NCBI GenBank assembly: GCA_030042035.1
Contig: JASIAN010000144.1
Span: 1-33,827 of the forward strand
Direction of reading: 5' to 3'
From: Alphaproteobacteria bacterium
Lineage (GTDB): Bacteria > Pseudomonadota > Alphaproteobacteria > ATCC43930 > CGMCC-115725
DNA length: 33,827 nucleotides
The position numbers and the translations under genes are program-made. Under the pieces are notes generated by a model, which ran no database searches, was not told where the DNA came from, and saw only the letters and a program-made list of their open reading frames with translations. Positions 16,195 to 24,372 of this stretch are shown here, one piece after another (the first letter of the stretch is position 1; the number at the start of each line of letters is the position of its first letter).

Positions 16195-16752
16195 TCAGGC
16201 GGTCTTGACCTCGATCTTCCGATGCCGCTTTTGCGCCTCAGCCGTCTTCGGCAGCGTGAGGGTCAAGACGCCCTTTGACAGTTCGGAGCTGATCTTGTCG
16301 CGATCGACCGCGGCCGGCAGCGAGAACGAGCGCTGGAACGAACCGAATGACCGCTCGCAGAGGTAGTAGTTACCCTCCTTCTCTTCTTTTTCCTGGCGCT
16401 TTTCGCCCTTGATCGTCAGCATGTCGCCGCTGACGCGGACCTCGACGTCCTTTTCCTCCATGCCGGGCAGCTCGGCGGTGATCTTGTAGGCCGTCTCGTT
16501 CTCGGCCACGTCGATCGCGGGCATCGCGATCGTGAAGGCCCGCTCGATCCGACGCATCGGCTCGAATTCGAACATCCGGCGTGGCGACGGCATCGCAAAG
16601 CCGCCGCCAAAGAACCGATCGAACATGCGCTCCATCTCGTCATGGAAGGAACGCCACAGCTCGGGCGTCCGGGCGGGCGCAGGAGCGGGAACCGGAGCCG
16701 GCGCGGGGGCTGAGGGCTCGGCTTTCTTCACTTCGACGGCAGTATCAGCCAT
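16195..16752 (-). CDS. Small heat-shock protein, Hsp20/alpha-crystallin family
   Basis: An ATP-independent holdase chaperone of 185 aa that binds unfolding proteins as oligomers. It has a Pro/Ala-rich N-terminal arm (about 25-40), an amphipathic RSFHDEMERMFDRFFGG segment near 45, the alpha-crystallin domain at about 75-175 (AIDVAENETAYKITAELPGM.., LTIKGEKRQEKEEKEGNYYLCERSFGSFQRSFSLP), the closing GVLTLTLPK strand and a basic tail. GGAGAGG lies 3 nt before ATG at 16752, so the track start 10 codons earlier is rejected. Two FixK/FNR-like boxes lie upstream. It is the first gene of a six-gene operon. Confidence 0.95.
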   Translation of the reverse strand: MADTAVEVKKAEPSAPAPAPVPAPAPARTPELWRSFHDEMERMFDRFFGGGFAMPSPRRMFEFEPMRRIERAFTIAMPAIDVAENETAYKITAELPGMEEKDVEVRVSGDMLTIKGEKRQEKEEKEGNYYLCERSFGSFQRSFSLPAAVDRDKISSELSKGVLTLTLPKTAEAQKRHRKIEVKTA

Positions 16753-16808
16753 GGTCCTCTCCTTCAGGAAAAGCGGCCGCATAGTTTGTGAGCCTCGGCA
16801 AGGCCGCT

Positions 16809-16822
16809 TTGACCTAGCTCAA
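16809..16822. promoter_or_regulatory. FixK/FNR-like box, promoter-proximal to hsp20
   Basis: TTGACCTAGCTCAA has the TTGA-N6-TCAA half-site geometry of Crp/Fnr-family regulators. Its centre lies about 63 bp before the hsp20 ATG. It is a weaker match than the box at 16873 because the inner AT pairs are missing. Confidence 0.5.
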
Positions 16823-16872
16823 TTCGCACGAAAGACGCTCCTGGCCAGTGGCCAGCGGGAGAGACTGCCGGA

Positions 16873-16886
16873 TTGATGTGGATCAA
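16873..16886. promoter_or_regulatory. FixK/FNR box, perfect consensus
   Basis: TTGATGTGGATCAA fits TTGAT-N4-ATCAA exactly. It lies in the divergent region between hsp20 (minus) and the membrane-protein gene at 16984 (plus), about 97 bp before the latter's ATG and 64 bp (centre to centre) from the weaker box. It could serve either direction, under a FixK2, FnrN or Anr type regulator in response to low oxygen. Confidence 0.75.
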
Positions 16887-16983
16887 GGGAATCCGCCACC
16901 CGGCAAATTATGAATTTCAGGCCGCCGATCTTAAGTGGCTGACCGCGAGGCGCTGAGGCGCGGTCCTATCGTCGCTGAGAGCC

Positions 16984-17427
16984 ATGCCATTGTTGAAATT
17001 GGGAGCTGTGCAAAGCCGTCTCTGGGCCGCGGTCGTGACCGGCGGCGTTGCGTTCGTCCTGTTATCGCTGCTGCTGGTGCCAGGCGATGTTGTGTCGGCT
17101 GCCGGCGTATTTGCGGCGGCCGCCCTTGGTGCCGGTCTTCTCGTGGTCTGGATGGTGCGACGGAAAACGCCGCCGCGCTCCGTCTGGGGCGCCGGTTGCT
17201 TCATCAACGGCTTGTTGAGCACGGCGGTCGCCGTCTCTTTCCACGTTCAAGACGATCTCTGGGCGGGCCGTTCCCGGTATGCGGAAAATCTCGACCGCGC
17301 GATCGGGCCGCTGACCGGTTTCGTCTGGGCACTGGCGGCGCGGATCGGGCTGATTGCCTTGATCATCGCGATCATTCTGTTCGCGCTGAGCTATTGGCTG
17401 CTCGGCCCGCCGCGCCGCAAGGCTTAG
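16984..17427 (+). CDS. Small inner-membrane protein, unknown
   Basis: A 147-aa protein that I do not recognise. Strong hydrophobic segments lie at about 13-34 (LWAAVVTGGVAFVLLSLLLV), 38-58 (AAGVFAAAALGAGLLVVW) and 118-140 (IGLIALIIAIILFALSYWLL). A weaker one near 70-85 (INGLLSTAVAVSF) suggests three to four spans. The loop at 86-115 is polar. The last segment is followed by a positively charged end (PPRRKA). It is the first plus-strand gene after the FixK/FNR boxes and lies 34 nt before the MDR gene, so it probably begins a four-gene unit with the MDR protein and the ABC transporter. Confidence 0.7.
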   Translation: MPLLKLGAVQSRLWAAVVTGGVAFVLLSLLLVPGDVVSAAGVFAAAALGAGLLVVWMVRRKTPPRSVWGAGCFINGLLSTAVAVSFHVQDDLWAGRSRYAENLDRAIGPLTGFVWALAARIGLIALIIAIILFALSYWLLGPPRRKA

Positions 17428-17461
17428 CGGTGGTCTTGCATAGCCTACGGGAGACACGGTG

Positions 17462-18523
17462 ATGCGGATCGATGCGGCAGTCGTAAACGCAGCGCGCGAA
17501 CCCTTCTCGGTCGAGGCGCTGGACCTGGAAGAACCGCGCGATGACGAAGTCTTTGTCCAGGTCATCGCAGCCGGAATGAGCCACGTCGATCTGCTGGCGC
17601 GGGACGGGGACATACCCGTGCCGTTGCCCGCGGTGCTCGGCTGCGAGGGCGTCGGCCGGGTCGAACGCATCGGCGCCAAGGTGATGGGCGTCGCCCCGTT
17701 GGATCGCGTCGTCTTCGCTCGCCCCGGGGGTGGTCCCGACCTGTTTGGCCGCCGGATCTCGCGGTATCGGGAAGTGGAATTCGCGCCGCTCCATCGTTCC
17801 GGCCGGCCGATCGCCGGAAGCGCCTTCGGCCATTGCTGCTTTGCCACCCATGTCCTGACCGCGGAACGGAACCTCATCCGGGTTCCCCACGACGACACGC
17901 CCTTCCCGGTGCTCGCCGCGCTCGGCGGCGACGTGCAGATTGGCGCGGGCGCGGTCATCGACACCCTGCGGCCGCGCCCCGGCAGCAGCATCGCGATTTT
18001 CGGAGCCGGTGCAGCTGGTCTCTCGGCCGTCCTGGCGGCGCGGCTGGCAAGCTGCCACCCGATCATTGCGGTCGATATTAAGGCGAGCCGCCTCGACATG
18101 GCGGAGCAATTGGGCGCCGACCGCACGATCGATCCCGACGGCCTCGACCCTGTCGTCGCCATTCGCGGCATGGCTCCAGGCGGTGTCCAGTTCGCCGTCG
18201 ATACGACCGGCGATCCTTCGCTGATCGGGCAGGCGCTGGAATGCATTGCTTCTGGCGGCCGCTGCGTGCTGGCTGGAGCGGGTCCGCTTGATGCCGAGGT
18301 TGCGGTGAAGTTTCGCCTGCTATTGCAGCCGCGCACTCTCATCGGCAACCCCTCCGGCGCGCGCGACCCCGCGGAGTTCGTGCCGCGGCTGCTTGGGCTT
18401 TACCGGCAGGGGCGCTTCCCGATCGACCGGCTCATCACGGAGTTTCGCTTCGCGGACATCAACACGGCAGCCGACGCTCTGCTGAGCGGCGCCGCCATAA
18501 AACCTGTGCTCGTCATGCCCTGA
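17462..18523 (+). CDS. MDR (alcohol-dehydrogenase-like) oxidoreductase lacking zinc ligands
   Basis: A 353-aa medium-chain dehydrogenase closest in pattern to aryl-alcohol dehydrogenases. It has an N-terminal GroES-like domain and a Rossmann domain (IAIFGAGAAGLSAVLAARL near 180), with the cofactor-selecting Asp in IIAVDIKASRL. The usual zinc ligands are absent: the catalytic Cys motif GxCHTD reads GMSHVD, GHEG reads GCEG, the later GCGxxTGAG reads GGDVQIGAG, and the Cys-rich structural-zinc lobe is missing. It may be a zinc-free quinone-oxidoreductase-like enzyme or a non-enzymatic NAD(P) protein. GGGAG precedes the start; GTG at 17459 is an alternative. It ends 6 nt before the ABC ATPase gene. 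Confidence 0.85.
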   Translation: MRIDAAVVNAAREPFSVEALDLEEPRDDEVFVQVIAAGMSHVDLLARDGDIPVPLPAVLGCEGVGRVERIGAKVMGVAPLDRVVFARPGGGPDLFGRRISRYREVEFAPLHRSGRPIAGSAFGHCCFATHVLTAERNLIRVPHDDTPFPVLAALGGDVQIGAGAVIDTLRPRPGSSIAIFGAGAAGLSAVLAARLASCHPIIAVDIKASRLDMAEQLGADRTIDPDGLDPVVAIRGMAPGGVQFAVDTTGDPSLIGQALECIASGGRCVLAGAGPLDAEVAVKFRLLLQPRTLIGNPSGARDPAEFVPRLLGLYRQGRFPIDRLITEFRFADINTAADALLSGAAIKPVLVMP

Positions 18524-18529
18524 CCGGCG

Positions 18530-19366
18530 ATGGTGAGGGTGGCGTCAAATCCGGGCGGAGCAGACATCGCCGCTATCGCTACGCACGAATTAACGCGGCT
18601 GTTTGATGATGTTGCTGCCGCGGACCGCGTGACGATGACCGTGCGACAGGGCGAGATGTTTGGCCTGATCGGCCCCAACGGCGCCGGCAAAAGCACGCTG
18701 ATCAAGATGTTGACCACGCTGCTGCCTCCCACATCGGGATCGGCCGCGGTCGTTGGCTATGACATCATCCGCCAACCCGGCGAAGTGCGCCGCCACATCG
18801 GCTACGTGCCGCAGCTCCTGTCCGCGGATGGCACGCTGACCGGATACGAAAACATGCTGCTTTCCGCGCGTCTTTACGGCATCCCGCGGACAGAGCGGGC
18901 AGCACGCATCACCCGGGCGCTTGCCCGCATGGGTCTGACGCAGGTCGCCGATCATCTGGTCGGTCATTATTCCGGCGGCATGATCCGCCGCCTCGAGATT
19001 GCGCAAAATCTGCTGCATCGACCCAAGGTGTTGTTCCTCGACGAGCCGACGATCGGGCTCGATCCGGCCGCGCGCGAGACGGTGTGGGAGCACGTCCGCG
19101 ATCTTCGGGATTCGTTCCAGACGACGATCGTCGTCAGCTCGCATCACATGGAAGAAATCGAAGAAATGTGCGACCGCGTCGCGCTGATAGATCGTGGGCG
19201 GCTCGTCATCGTCGGCACTCCAGCCGAACTCAAGTCCCGCGCGGGACCGGGCGCGACGCTCGACGATCTCTTTATCCAGCTCATCGGCGCGGCAGCGGAA
19301 GCTGAAGCAGCAGAGGGTTATGGGGCCGTCAGACGCGCCCGCCGCGCCGCCCGCGAGCATGGCTGA
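18530..19366 (+). CDS. ABC transporter ATP-binding protein (ABC-2 type exporter)
   Basis: Cytoplasmic ATPase subunit of 278 aa that powers the permease encoded next. Walker A GPNGAGKST is near residue 47, the Q-loop is GYVPQ, the signature is YSGGMIRRLEIAQ in place of LSGGQ, Walker B is VLFLDEPT with GLDP following, and the H-loop is VSSHHMEE. The layout matches the DrrA/CcmA type that exports drugs, lipids or polysaccharides; the cargo is unknown. The C-terminal 30 residues are Arg/Ala-rich and overlap the permease start by 47 nt. The start is close behind the MDR stop, which implies one operon. Confidence 0.93.
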   Translation: MVRVASNPGGADIAAIATHELTRLFDDVAAADRVTMTVRQGEMFGLIGPNGAGKSTLIKMLTTLLPPTSGSAAVVGYDIIRQPGEVRRHIGYVPQLLSADGTLTGYENMLLSARLYGIPRTERAARITRALARMGLTQVADHLVGHYSGGMIRRLEIAQNLLHRPKVLFLDEPTIGLDPAARETVWEHVRDLRDSFQTTIVVSSHHMEEIEEMCDRVALIDRGRLVIVGTPAELKSRAGPGATLDDLFIQLIGAAAEAEAAEGYGAVRRARRAAREHG

Positions 19367-20153
19367 AAACCGGCTCGGGCGATTGGCCGATTATGCGACC
19401 CAATGCCTGGCAGTGGCCGCTGCCGAGGTGCAGAAACTCCGCCATGATCCGGTGGAGCTGTTCACCCGCGCGGCGCAGCCGGTGTTATGGCTGGTGCTCT
19501 TCGGCGAAGTGATGGCACAGGTCCGGGGCATCTCGCCGGGAGGGGTGCGATATCTCGATTTTCTGGCGCCCGGCATCCTCGCCCAGAGCGTTCTGTTCGT
19601 AGCGATCTTCTACGGCATTTCGGCGATTTGGGAGCGCGATCTGGGCGTGTTGCAGCGCTACCTGGTAAGCCCGGCTCCGCGGTCGGCACTGGTGATCGGG
19701 AAGGCCTTGTCGGCGAGCGTCAGGGCCTTGTCGCAGGCGCTGATCGTCTATGTGCTGACCCTCGCGCTGGGTGTCGATATCGACCTCGATCCGCGCAGCA
19801 TTCTCGGGGCGGTTGCCGCGATCGCTGTGGGTTCGGCACTCTTCTCGACCTTTTCGCTGATCATCGCCTGCATCGTCAAAACGCGGGAGCGCTTTATGGG
19901 GATCGGCCAGGTGCTGACAATGCCGATCTTTTTCGCCAGCAACGCGATCTACCCTCTGTCGCTGATGCCGGGGTGGCTGCGCGCCGTCTCCCACTTGAAC
20001 CCGCTGACGTATGAAGTCGATGTGCTCCGAGCTCTGATGCTCTCTTCGGGGAGATCGGATTACGGGCTGTTGTTCGACTTTACCGTGCTGTTCGCCGCGA
20101 CCGCGGCGCTGACCGCAATCGCATCGAGGCTTTATGGCCGAATGGGCTACTGA
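19320..20153 (+). CDS. ABC-2 type transporter permease
   Basis: Inner-membrane subunit of 277 aa with about six spans, partner of the preceding ATPase. Typical family parts are the N-terminal cytoplasmic helix (CLAVAAAEVQKLRHDPVELFTR), QPVLWLVLFGEVM, FLAPGILAQSVLF, the conserved ERDLGVLQRYLVSPAPR coupling segment, and NAIYPLSLMPGWLRAVSHLNPLTYEVDVLRALM near the end. GAGGG just before ATG at 19320 fixes a start inside the ATPase gene; the earlier track start is a shadow. It resembles the DrrB/NodJ group. It converges on dnaJ across about 180 bp. Confidence 0.92.
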   Translation: MGPSDAPAAPPASMAENRLGRLADYATQCLAVAAAEVQKLRHDPVELFTRAAQPVLWLVLFGEVMAQVRGISPGGVRYLDFLAPGILAQSVLFVAIFYGISAIWERDLGVLQRYLVSPAPRSALVIGKALSASVRALSQALIVYVLTLALGVDIDLDPRSILGAVAAIAVGSALFSTFSLIIACIVKTRERFMGIGQVLTMPIFFASNAIYPLSLMPGWLRAVSHLNPLTYEVDVLRALMLSSGRSDYGLLFDFTVLFAATAALTAIASRLYGRMGY

Positions 20154-20178
20154 TACAAGTCGCCAGCGTCGCGATGTA

Positions 20179-20232
20179 GAGGAGCGGTTCAGGGTAGCAG
20201 CGTTGCGCCGAACCCGCTGAATGCGGCTCCTC
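20179..20232. terminator. Imperfect stem-loop between convergent ABC and dnaJ units
   Basis: GAGGAGC (20179-20185) pairs with GCTCCTC (20226-20232), and inside them GGTTC pairs with GAACC. It lies in the only gap between the two converging operons, so it may stop both. There is no T-run and the stem is bulged; this is a weak call. The remainder of 20154-20336 shows nothing else. Confidence 0.25.
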
Positions 20233-20336
20233 CGCAAAGGTCGTGCCTGCCGTCGACCGCGCGCCTCGCCACTCACGATTTGCGCTGGATCAACGCGGCC
20301 GCGGCGAGTTCTCCAGCCGCGTTCGACCACCCCGCC

Positions 20337-21449
20337 TCAGCTGCGCTTTGAATTGGTCGTCGTTGTCGGTTGCGCCGCAAGACTCCGCAGCCGCTCATAA
20401 AGCGCCCTTTCTTGCCGATTGAGCTTGGCAGGCACCCTGACCTGGACGCGGACGAACAGATCACCGCGGCCATCGCCACCGAACCGCGGCAGGCCCTTGC
20501 CGCGTAATCGAAGTGTTGCACCTGGCTGGGTTCCTGCAGGCAGCTTCACGGCGGCGCTGCCGTCGAGTGTCGGCACCGTCAAGGTCGTGCCGAGTACCGC
20601 GTCGGGTACAGCGACGATCTCGTCGCGCCAAAGGTCGGCGCCGTTGCGATTGAACCGCGGGTCGCGCGCGGTCTCGACGACGAGCAGAAGGTCGCCCGGC
20701 GGCGCAGCCGGCTCCGCGCTCGCCATGCCGTGCCCGGCGACGCGCAGCATGGTGCCATCCTCGATCCCAGGCGGGATCGTCACGGTCAGGGTTTCGGCCG
20801 CCTCGGCCTGTCCTCGGCCTGCGCAGTTTGGACAAGGACTGTCGATGATGACACCGCGGCCGCCGCAAGCCGGGCAGGGCGTGATCTGCTGGATGGCGAC
20901 GGCACCCCTCAGCTGTTTGCGGATTTCCTTGCCGCTTCCCTTGCATTTCTCACAGCTGCGAGGTTGCGTGCCCGGTTTTGCACCGGTGCCCTTGCAGCTG
21001 GCGCATGATGCGAGCCGCGTCACACGAACCGGCTCGGGGCCGCCGTGCAGCACGCGCTCCAACGGCACCGCGATGATCGTCTCGATATCGGCGCCGCGCC
21101 GCGGCCCGGCGCGCCGGCCGAACAGCCGGTCGAACAAGCCGCCGCCAAATCCGAAGCCGAACACGTCCGGGCCAAAAATATCCCCCAAATCCAAATGGCC
21201 GAACAGGTCTTCCGGCGAAAAGCCGGCGACGCCGGCATGGCCGCCCGCGTCGTAGGCGGCGCGTTTTTGCGGATCGTTGAGAACCGCGTAGGCTTCGGCG
21301 ATTTCCTTGAAGCGCTCCTCGGCGCCGGGCTCCTTGTTGCGGTCGGGATGGTATTTGAGCGCCAGCTGCCGAAAGGCGTCCTTGATCGCCTTCTGGTCGG
21401 CGTCGCGGGCGACGCCCAGCACCTCGTAATAATCGCGCTTCTCGGCCAC
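20337..21449 (-). CDS. dnaJ: DnaJ (Hsp40) type I co-chaperone, accessory copy
   Basis: A 370-aa co-chaperone that stimulates Hsp70 ATPase activity and delivers unfolded clients. The order is classical: J domain 1-70 with the HPD motif (LKYHPDRN), Gly/Phe-rich region ([20 protein letters not shown]), four CxxCxGxG zinc repeats ([32 protein letters not shown]), then two beta substrate domains and a short dimer end. The start is GTG, 26 nt after the Hsp70 stop, so the pair is one transcription unit. Its place inside a stress island suggests a second set besides the general dnaKJ, but the window cannot prove that. Confidence 0.93.
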   Translation of the reverse strand: MAEKRDYYEVLGVARDADQKAIKDAFRQLALKYHPDRNKEPGAEERFKEIAEAYAVLNDPQKRAAYDAGGHAGVAGFSPEDLFGHLDLGDIFGPDVFGFGFGGGLFDRLFGRRAGPRRGADIETIIAVPLERVLHGGPEPVRVTRLASCASCKGTGAKPGTQPRSCEKCKGSGKEIRKQLRGAVAIQQITPCPACGGRGVIIDSPCPNCAGRGQAEAAETLTVTIPPGIEDGTMLRVAGHGMASAEPAAPPGDLLLVVETARDPRFNRNGADLWRDEIVAVPDAVLGTTLTVPTLDGSAAVKLPAGTQPGATLRLRGKGLPRFGGDGRGDLFVRVQVRVPAKLNRQERALYERLRSLAAQPTTTTNSKRS

Positions 21450-21475
21450 GATGCCGCGCCGGCCACGACGAGATG

Positions 21476-23320
21476 CTAGGGTGTGGTCTCTTTGTACTCG
21501 GCGTCGACGACGCGAGCGCCGCCGGGCGGGCGCGCCTCCCCGCCCGGCGCCGCCTCGGCATGCGGCGCTGCTTTGGCTTGGCTGCCATAGAGAATTTTGC
21601 CGACTTCCTGCAGCGCGCTCTTCAAGGCCTCGGCCTTCTGGCTGGCAGCCGTGGCGTTTTTGGCTGCAACCTCGGTGCGCGCCTCGCGCAGCGCAACCTC
21701 GATGCGTGTCTTCAAGTCGTCGGCAATTCTGTCGCCGTAATCGGCCAGCGTGCGCTCCGCCTGATAGCAGATCGCATCGGCGTTGTTGAGCTGTTCGGCC
21801 GCCTCACGGCGCTTCTTGTCCTCCTCCGCGTATTTCTCGGCCTGTTCGACCATGCGCCGCTTTTCCGCCTCGGGGAGCCGCGTCGAGCCGGTGATGCGGA
21901 TCGACTGCGACCGGCCGCTCGCGGTGTCCTTGGCGGTCACATCGAGGATGCCGTCGGCATCGATATCGAAGCTGACGTCGATCTTCGGAATGCCGCGCGG
22001 AGAGGGCGGCAGGCCGTAGAGGTTGAACCGGCCGAGGCTGATATTGTCGGCGGCCATCGGCCGTTCGCCCTGGAAAACGTCGATCGTGACGCTCGTCTGC
22101 ATGTCGGCGGCCGTCGTGAACAGTTCCGCACGCTTGACCGGGATCGGCGTATTGCGGGCGATCAACGGGGTGGCGACGCCGCCGAGCGTCTCGATGCCGA
22201 GCGTGAGCGGCGTCACATCGACAAGCACGATGTTGCCGATCTCGCCCGCCAACACACCCGCCTGGATCGCGGCTCCCTGCGCGACGCATTCCATCGGGTC
22301 GACGCCAGTTTCGCCCTTTTTGCCGATCAATTCCTCGAAGAAGCTGCGCACACAGGGCATGCGTGTCGGGCCGCCGACAAAGATCAGACGGTCGATCTGA
22401 CCGAATTGCAGGCCGGCATCGCGAAAGGCCTGGGCGACGGGCTCGCGGCAGCGCTCGACCACCGGCCGCACGAGCCTCTCGAGTTCGGCGCGGGTGAATT
22501 CGTAGTCGAGATGCGCCGGCCCTGCCGCGGTGGCGGACAGAAACGGCAGGTTGACGCGCGCCGTCGTCGTGCTCGACAGCTCGATCTTCGCCACTTCGGC
22601 GGCCTCCCGCAGGCGCGCGAGGGCCACGCGATCGCTGCGGATGTCGATGCCTGTCTTGCCGTGGAAGGCCGCCGCCAGATGTTCGACCAGAATGCGGTCC
22701 ATGTCGGTGCCGCCGAGCCGGGTATTGCCGCTCGTCGCCTTGACCTCGAAGACCCCTTTGCCAAATTCCATGATCGTGACGTCGAGCGTGCCGCCGCCGA
22801 AATCGACAACGGCGATTCGCTGTTCCTGGCCGAGGCGGTCGAGGCCGTAGGCGAGCGAGGCTGCGGTCGGCTCGTTGACGAGCCGCGCCGCTTCGAGCCC
22901 GGCGATGTGGCACGCGTCTTTTGTCGCGCTGCGCTGATTGTCGTTGAAATAGGCGGGCACGGTGACGACCGCCTTGTCGACGGGCTCGCCAAGAAACGCT
23001 TCGGCGTCACGCTTGATCTTCTGCAACAAGAGGGCCGACAGCTCCTCGGGCGTGAACTCCTTATCGCGCAGGCGGATCCTTTCGCGCTGCCCCATGCGGC
23101 GCTTGAAGGCCGAGGCGGTGCCTTCGGGATTGATCGCCTGCTGCCGGCGCGCCGGCTCGCCGACGATGATCTGACCGTCCGCCGTGACCGCTACGTAGCT
23201 GGGGAAGGCCTTGCCGCCGAGCGTGATCCCCTCGGCGCTCGGAATGATGACCGGGCGGCCGCCGCGCAGAACGGCAGCCGCGGAATTCGACGTCCCCAGA
23301 TCGATCCCGATGATCGGCAT
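21476..23320 (-). CDS. Hsp70 (DnaK-like) chaperone, probable accessory paralogue
   Basis: A 614-aa ATP-driven chaperone paired with the DnaJ downstream. The nucleotide domain has phosphate loop [14 protein letters not shown], the [12 protein letters not shown] block, [23 protein letters not shown] and the [11 protein letters not shown] segment. The substrate domain follows from about 385 ([15 protein letters not shown]) and a helical lid ends in [11 protein letters not shown]. Several positions depart from housekeeping DnaK: SNSAAAV for the common TNSCVAV, a longer variable region [12 protein letters not shown], and an end unlike the usual EEVKDD type. That points to a stress paralogue. GGAG lies 9 nt before ATG at 23320; the track start 13 codons earlier is rejected. 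Confidence 0.92.
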   Translation of the reverse strand: MPIIGIDLGTSNSAAAVLRGGRPVIIPSAEGITLGGKAFPSYVAVTADGQIIVGEPARRQQAINPEGTASAFKRRMGQRERIRLRDKEFTPEELSALLLQKIKRDAEAFLGEPVDKAVVTVPAYFNDNQRSATKDACHIAGLEAARLVNEPTAASLAYGLDRLGQEQRIAVVDFGGGTLDVTIMEFGKGVFEVKATSGNTRLGGTDMDRILVEHLAAAFHGKTGIDIRSDRVALARLREAAEVAKIELSSTTTARVNLPFLSATAAGPAHLDYEFTRAELERLVRPVVERCREPVAQAFRDAGLQFGQIDRLIFVGGPTRMPCVRSFFEELIGKKGETGVDPMECVAQGAAIQAGVLAGEIGNIVLVDVTPLTLGIETLGGVATPLIARNTPIPVKRAELFTTAADMQTSVTIDVFQGERPMAADNISLGRFNLYGLPPSPRGIPKIDVSFDIDADGILDVTAKDTASGRSQSIRITGSTRLPEAEKRRMVEQAEKYAEEDKKRREAAEQLNNADAICYQAERTLADYGDRIADDLKTRIEVALREARTEVAAKNATAASQKAEALKSALQEVGKILYGSQAKAAPHAEAAPGGEARPPGGARVVDAEYKETTP

Positions 23321-23434
23321 TGTATCAGTCTCCGCGTGATGCCGCAGCGTGGCGGGCAACGCAATCCCATGCCGCCGGTCGATACGATTCCTGCCTCATC
23401 GGGTTCGCAAGCGGCGATGACGCCACTCCGAATT

Positions 23435-23449
23435 CGACACGTTGTGTCG
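23435..23449. promoter_or_regulatory. Perfect palindrome upstream of the Hsp70 gene
   Basis: CGACAC-GTT-GTGTCG lies in the 160-nt gap between archease and the Hsp70 gene, the widest gap in this operon and about 115 nt before the Hsp70 ATG. It may be an operator or short hairpin, giving the chaperone pair its own control. No factor can be assigned. Confidence 0.35.
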
Positions 23450-23480
23450 CCGTGACGGGTCCATTGCGCACCCGCCCCCT

Positions 23481-23903
23481 TCAGACATCGACGATGCACT
23501 CGGCGACCCAAGCGCCGTCGCCGCGCCGATCTACCTTGAGCGCCGTCAACGTCGCCCCTTTCGGCTCGACCGCCGGCATGTGGCGGATGCGATCGACCGG
23601 TTCGCCCCACGCCTGGCCGCGCAGCCGATGGCCCTCGATCGCTACGGAGAAGCGGCCGAACACCAGATGCCGCATGGCCATCTCGTAGATCAGCGCATTG
23701 AGCCAGTCATTCAGCAGAAAGGCGTCGTCGGGGGCCTCGCACGTGACGTCCACCGCCTCTTTGAGCGCGATGCCGGCCGGGTCGGTCACCGCCATCGTCA
23801 GCGCGAGCGCCGCCTGCTCGAAGGCGGAAGCGCGCGTTGGGCCGATGCCGCGTACCCCGATATCGGCGCTGTGGCCAAATAATTCTGCGTGCGGCTCAAC
23901 CAT
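23481..23903 (-). CDS. Archease
   Basis: A 140-aa protein of the archease family, which activates the RNA ligase RtcB by helping its guanylylation and metal loading in tRNA splicing and RNA repair. The family start is visible (FGHSADIGVRGIGPTRASAFEQAALAL..), with the conserved His-x-x-Asp, the TDP turn, DDAFLLNDWLNALIYEM in the middle, and an Asp-containing end AECIVDV. No rtcB is in the window. The start at 23903 begins just before the conserved domain and 22 nt after the upstream stop; its ribosome site is weak, so a longer N-terminus up to 23999 is possible. It lies upstream of the Hsp70 gene. Confidence 0.87.
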   Translation of the reverse strand: MVEPHAELFGHSADIGVRGIGPTRASAFEQAALALTMAVTDPAGIALKEAVDVTCEAPDDAFLLNDWLNALIYEMAMRHLVFGRFSVAIEGHRLRGQAWGEPVDRIRHMPAVEPKGATLTALKVDRRGDGAWVAECIVDV

Positions 23904-23925
23904 TGGCGCAGCCGATCCTTCGTCT

Positions 23926-24348
23926 TCACGCGGCGCGCTCAAGCGGCGCGCCGCTGGGGAGTTTCGCCGGCGGTTCAGCGTCGCCGGTTTCCGCGTCAAG
24001 CCCTGCGGTCAGCAGTCCGCGATCAACCAGCGACGCCAGCACAGCCTCCAGGTAGATCTCCTGGAATGACCCGAAAGCCCGCACGCGCTTCAGTTGGCGC
24101 GCCTGCTCTCGGACGGCAGCCGGAATGTGGGTGGCGATCACCCGGTCGAAATGCGGGTATTTGCTGCGGCACAGATCGATAAGCTTCGGCCCCGCCCCAG
24201 TCGTCCGGGTCAGAAGCGTCACCCCCTCGGCAATGATTTTAGCGTAGCCTGCTGCCGGCGAGTACGCATGCATGGCCGCCGAGCATCTATGGCACGCTGC
24301 AACAACGGCGCTCGGGGCCGGACACGTGGCCCTGCGTTTGTCGGACAT
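23926..24348 (-). CDS. Hypothetical protein of the archease-Hsp70 operon
   Basis: A 140-aa protein that I do not recognise. Near the N-terminus is a Cys/His cluster (CPAPSAVVAACHRC) that could bind a metal. It is followed by an alpha-helical region (YAKIIAEGVTLLTR, DRVIATHIPAAVREQARQLKRV, SFQEIYLEAVLASLVDRGLL) and an acidic, Pro-rich end. There is no membrane span. GAAGGAG lies 6 nt before ATG, a strong start. Its position between the BON gene (24 nt gap) and archease (22 nt gap) shows that it belongs to the operon; the helical part might be a protein-binding module, but nothing visible decides it. Confidence 0.75.
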   Translation of the reverse strand: MSDKRRATCPAPSAVVAACHRCSAAMHAYSPAAGYAKIIAEGVTLLTRTTGAGPKLIDLCRSKYPHFDRVIATHIPAAVREQARQLKRVRAFGSFQEIYLEAVLASLVDRGLLTAGLDAETGDAEPPAKLPSGAPLERAA

Positions 24349-24372
24349 AAACCAACTCCTTCATGTGCGCGC

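Noticed and set aside
19485-20330. 281-aa minus-strand ORF over the ABC permease
   Set aside because: It is a shadow of the permease gene: Arg-rich low-complexity translation, no family motif and no ribosome site, whereas the plus frame has clear ABC-2 blocks.
21473-23455. 660-aa plus-strand ORF opposite the Hsp70 gene
   Set aside because: Long antisense frames are common in GC-rich genes. The minus frame carries all Hsp70 motifs and the plus translation resembles no protein.
23538-23551. TTGAGCGCCGTCAA, a fifth FixK/FNR-like palindrome
   Set aside because: It lies inside the archease coding sequence, lacks the inner AT symmetry of the other boxes and is more than 200 bp from the Hsp70 start, so I treat it as a chance match.
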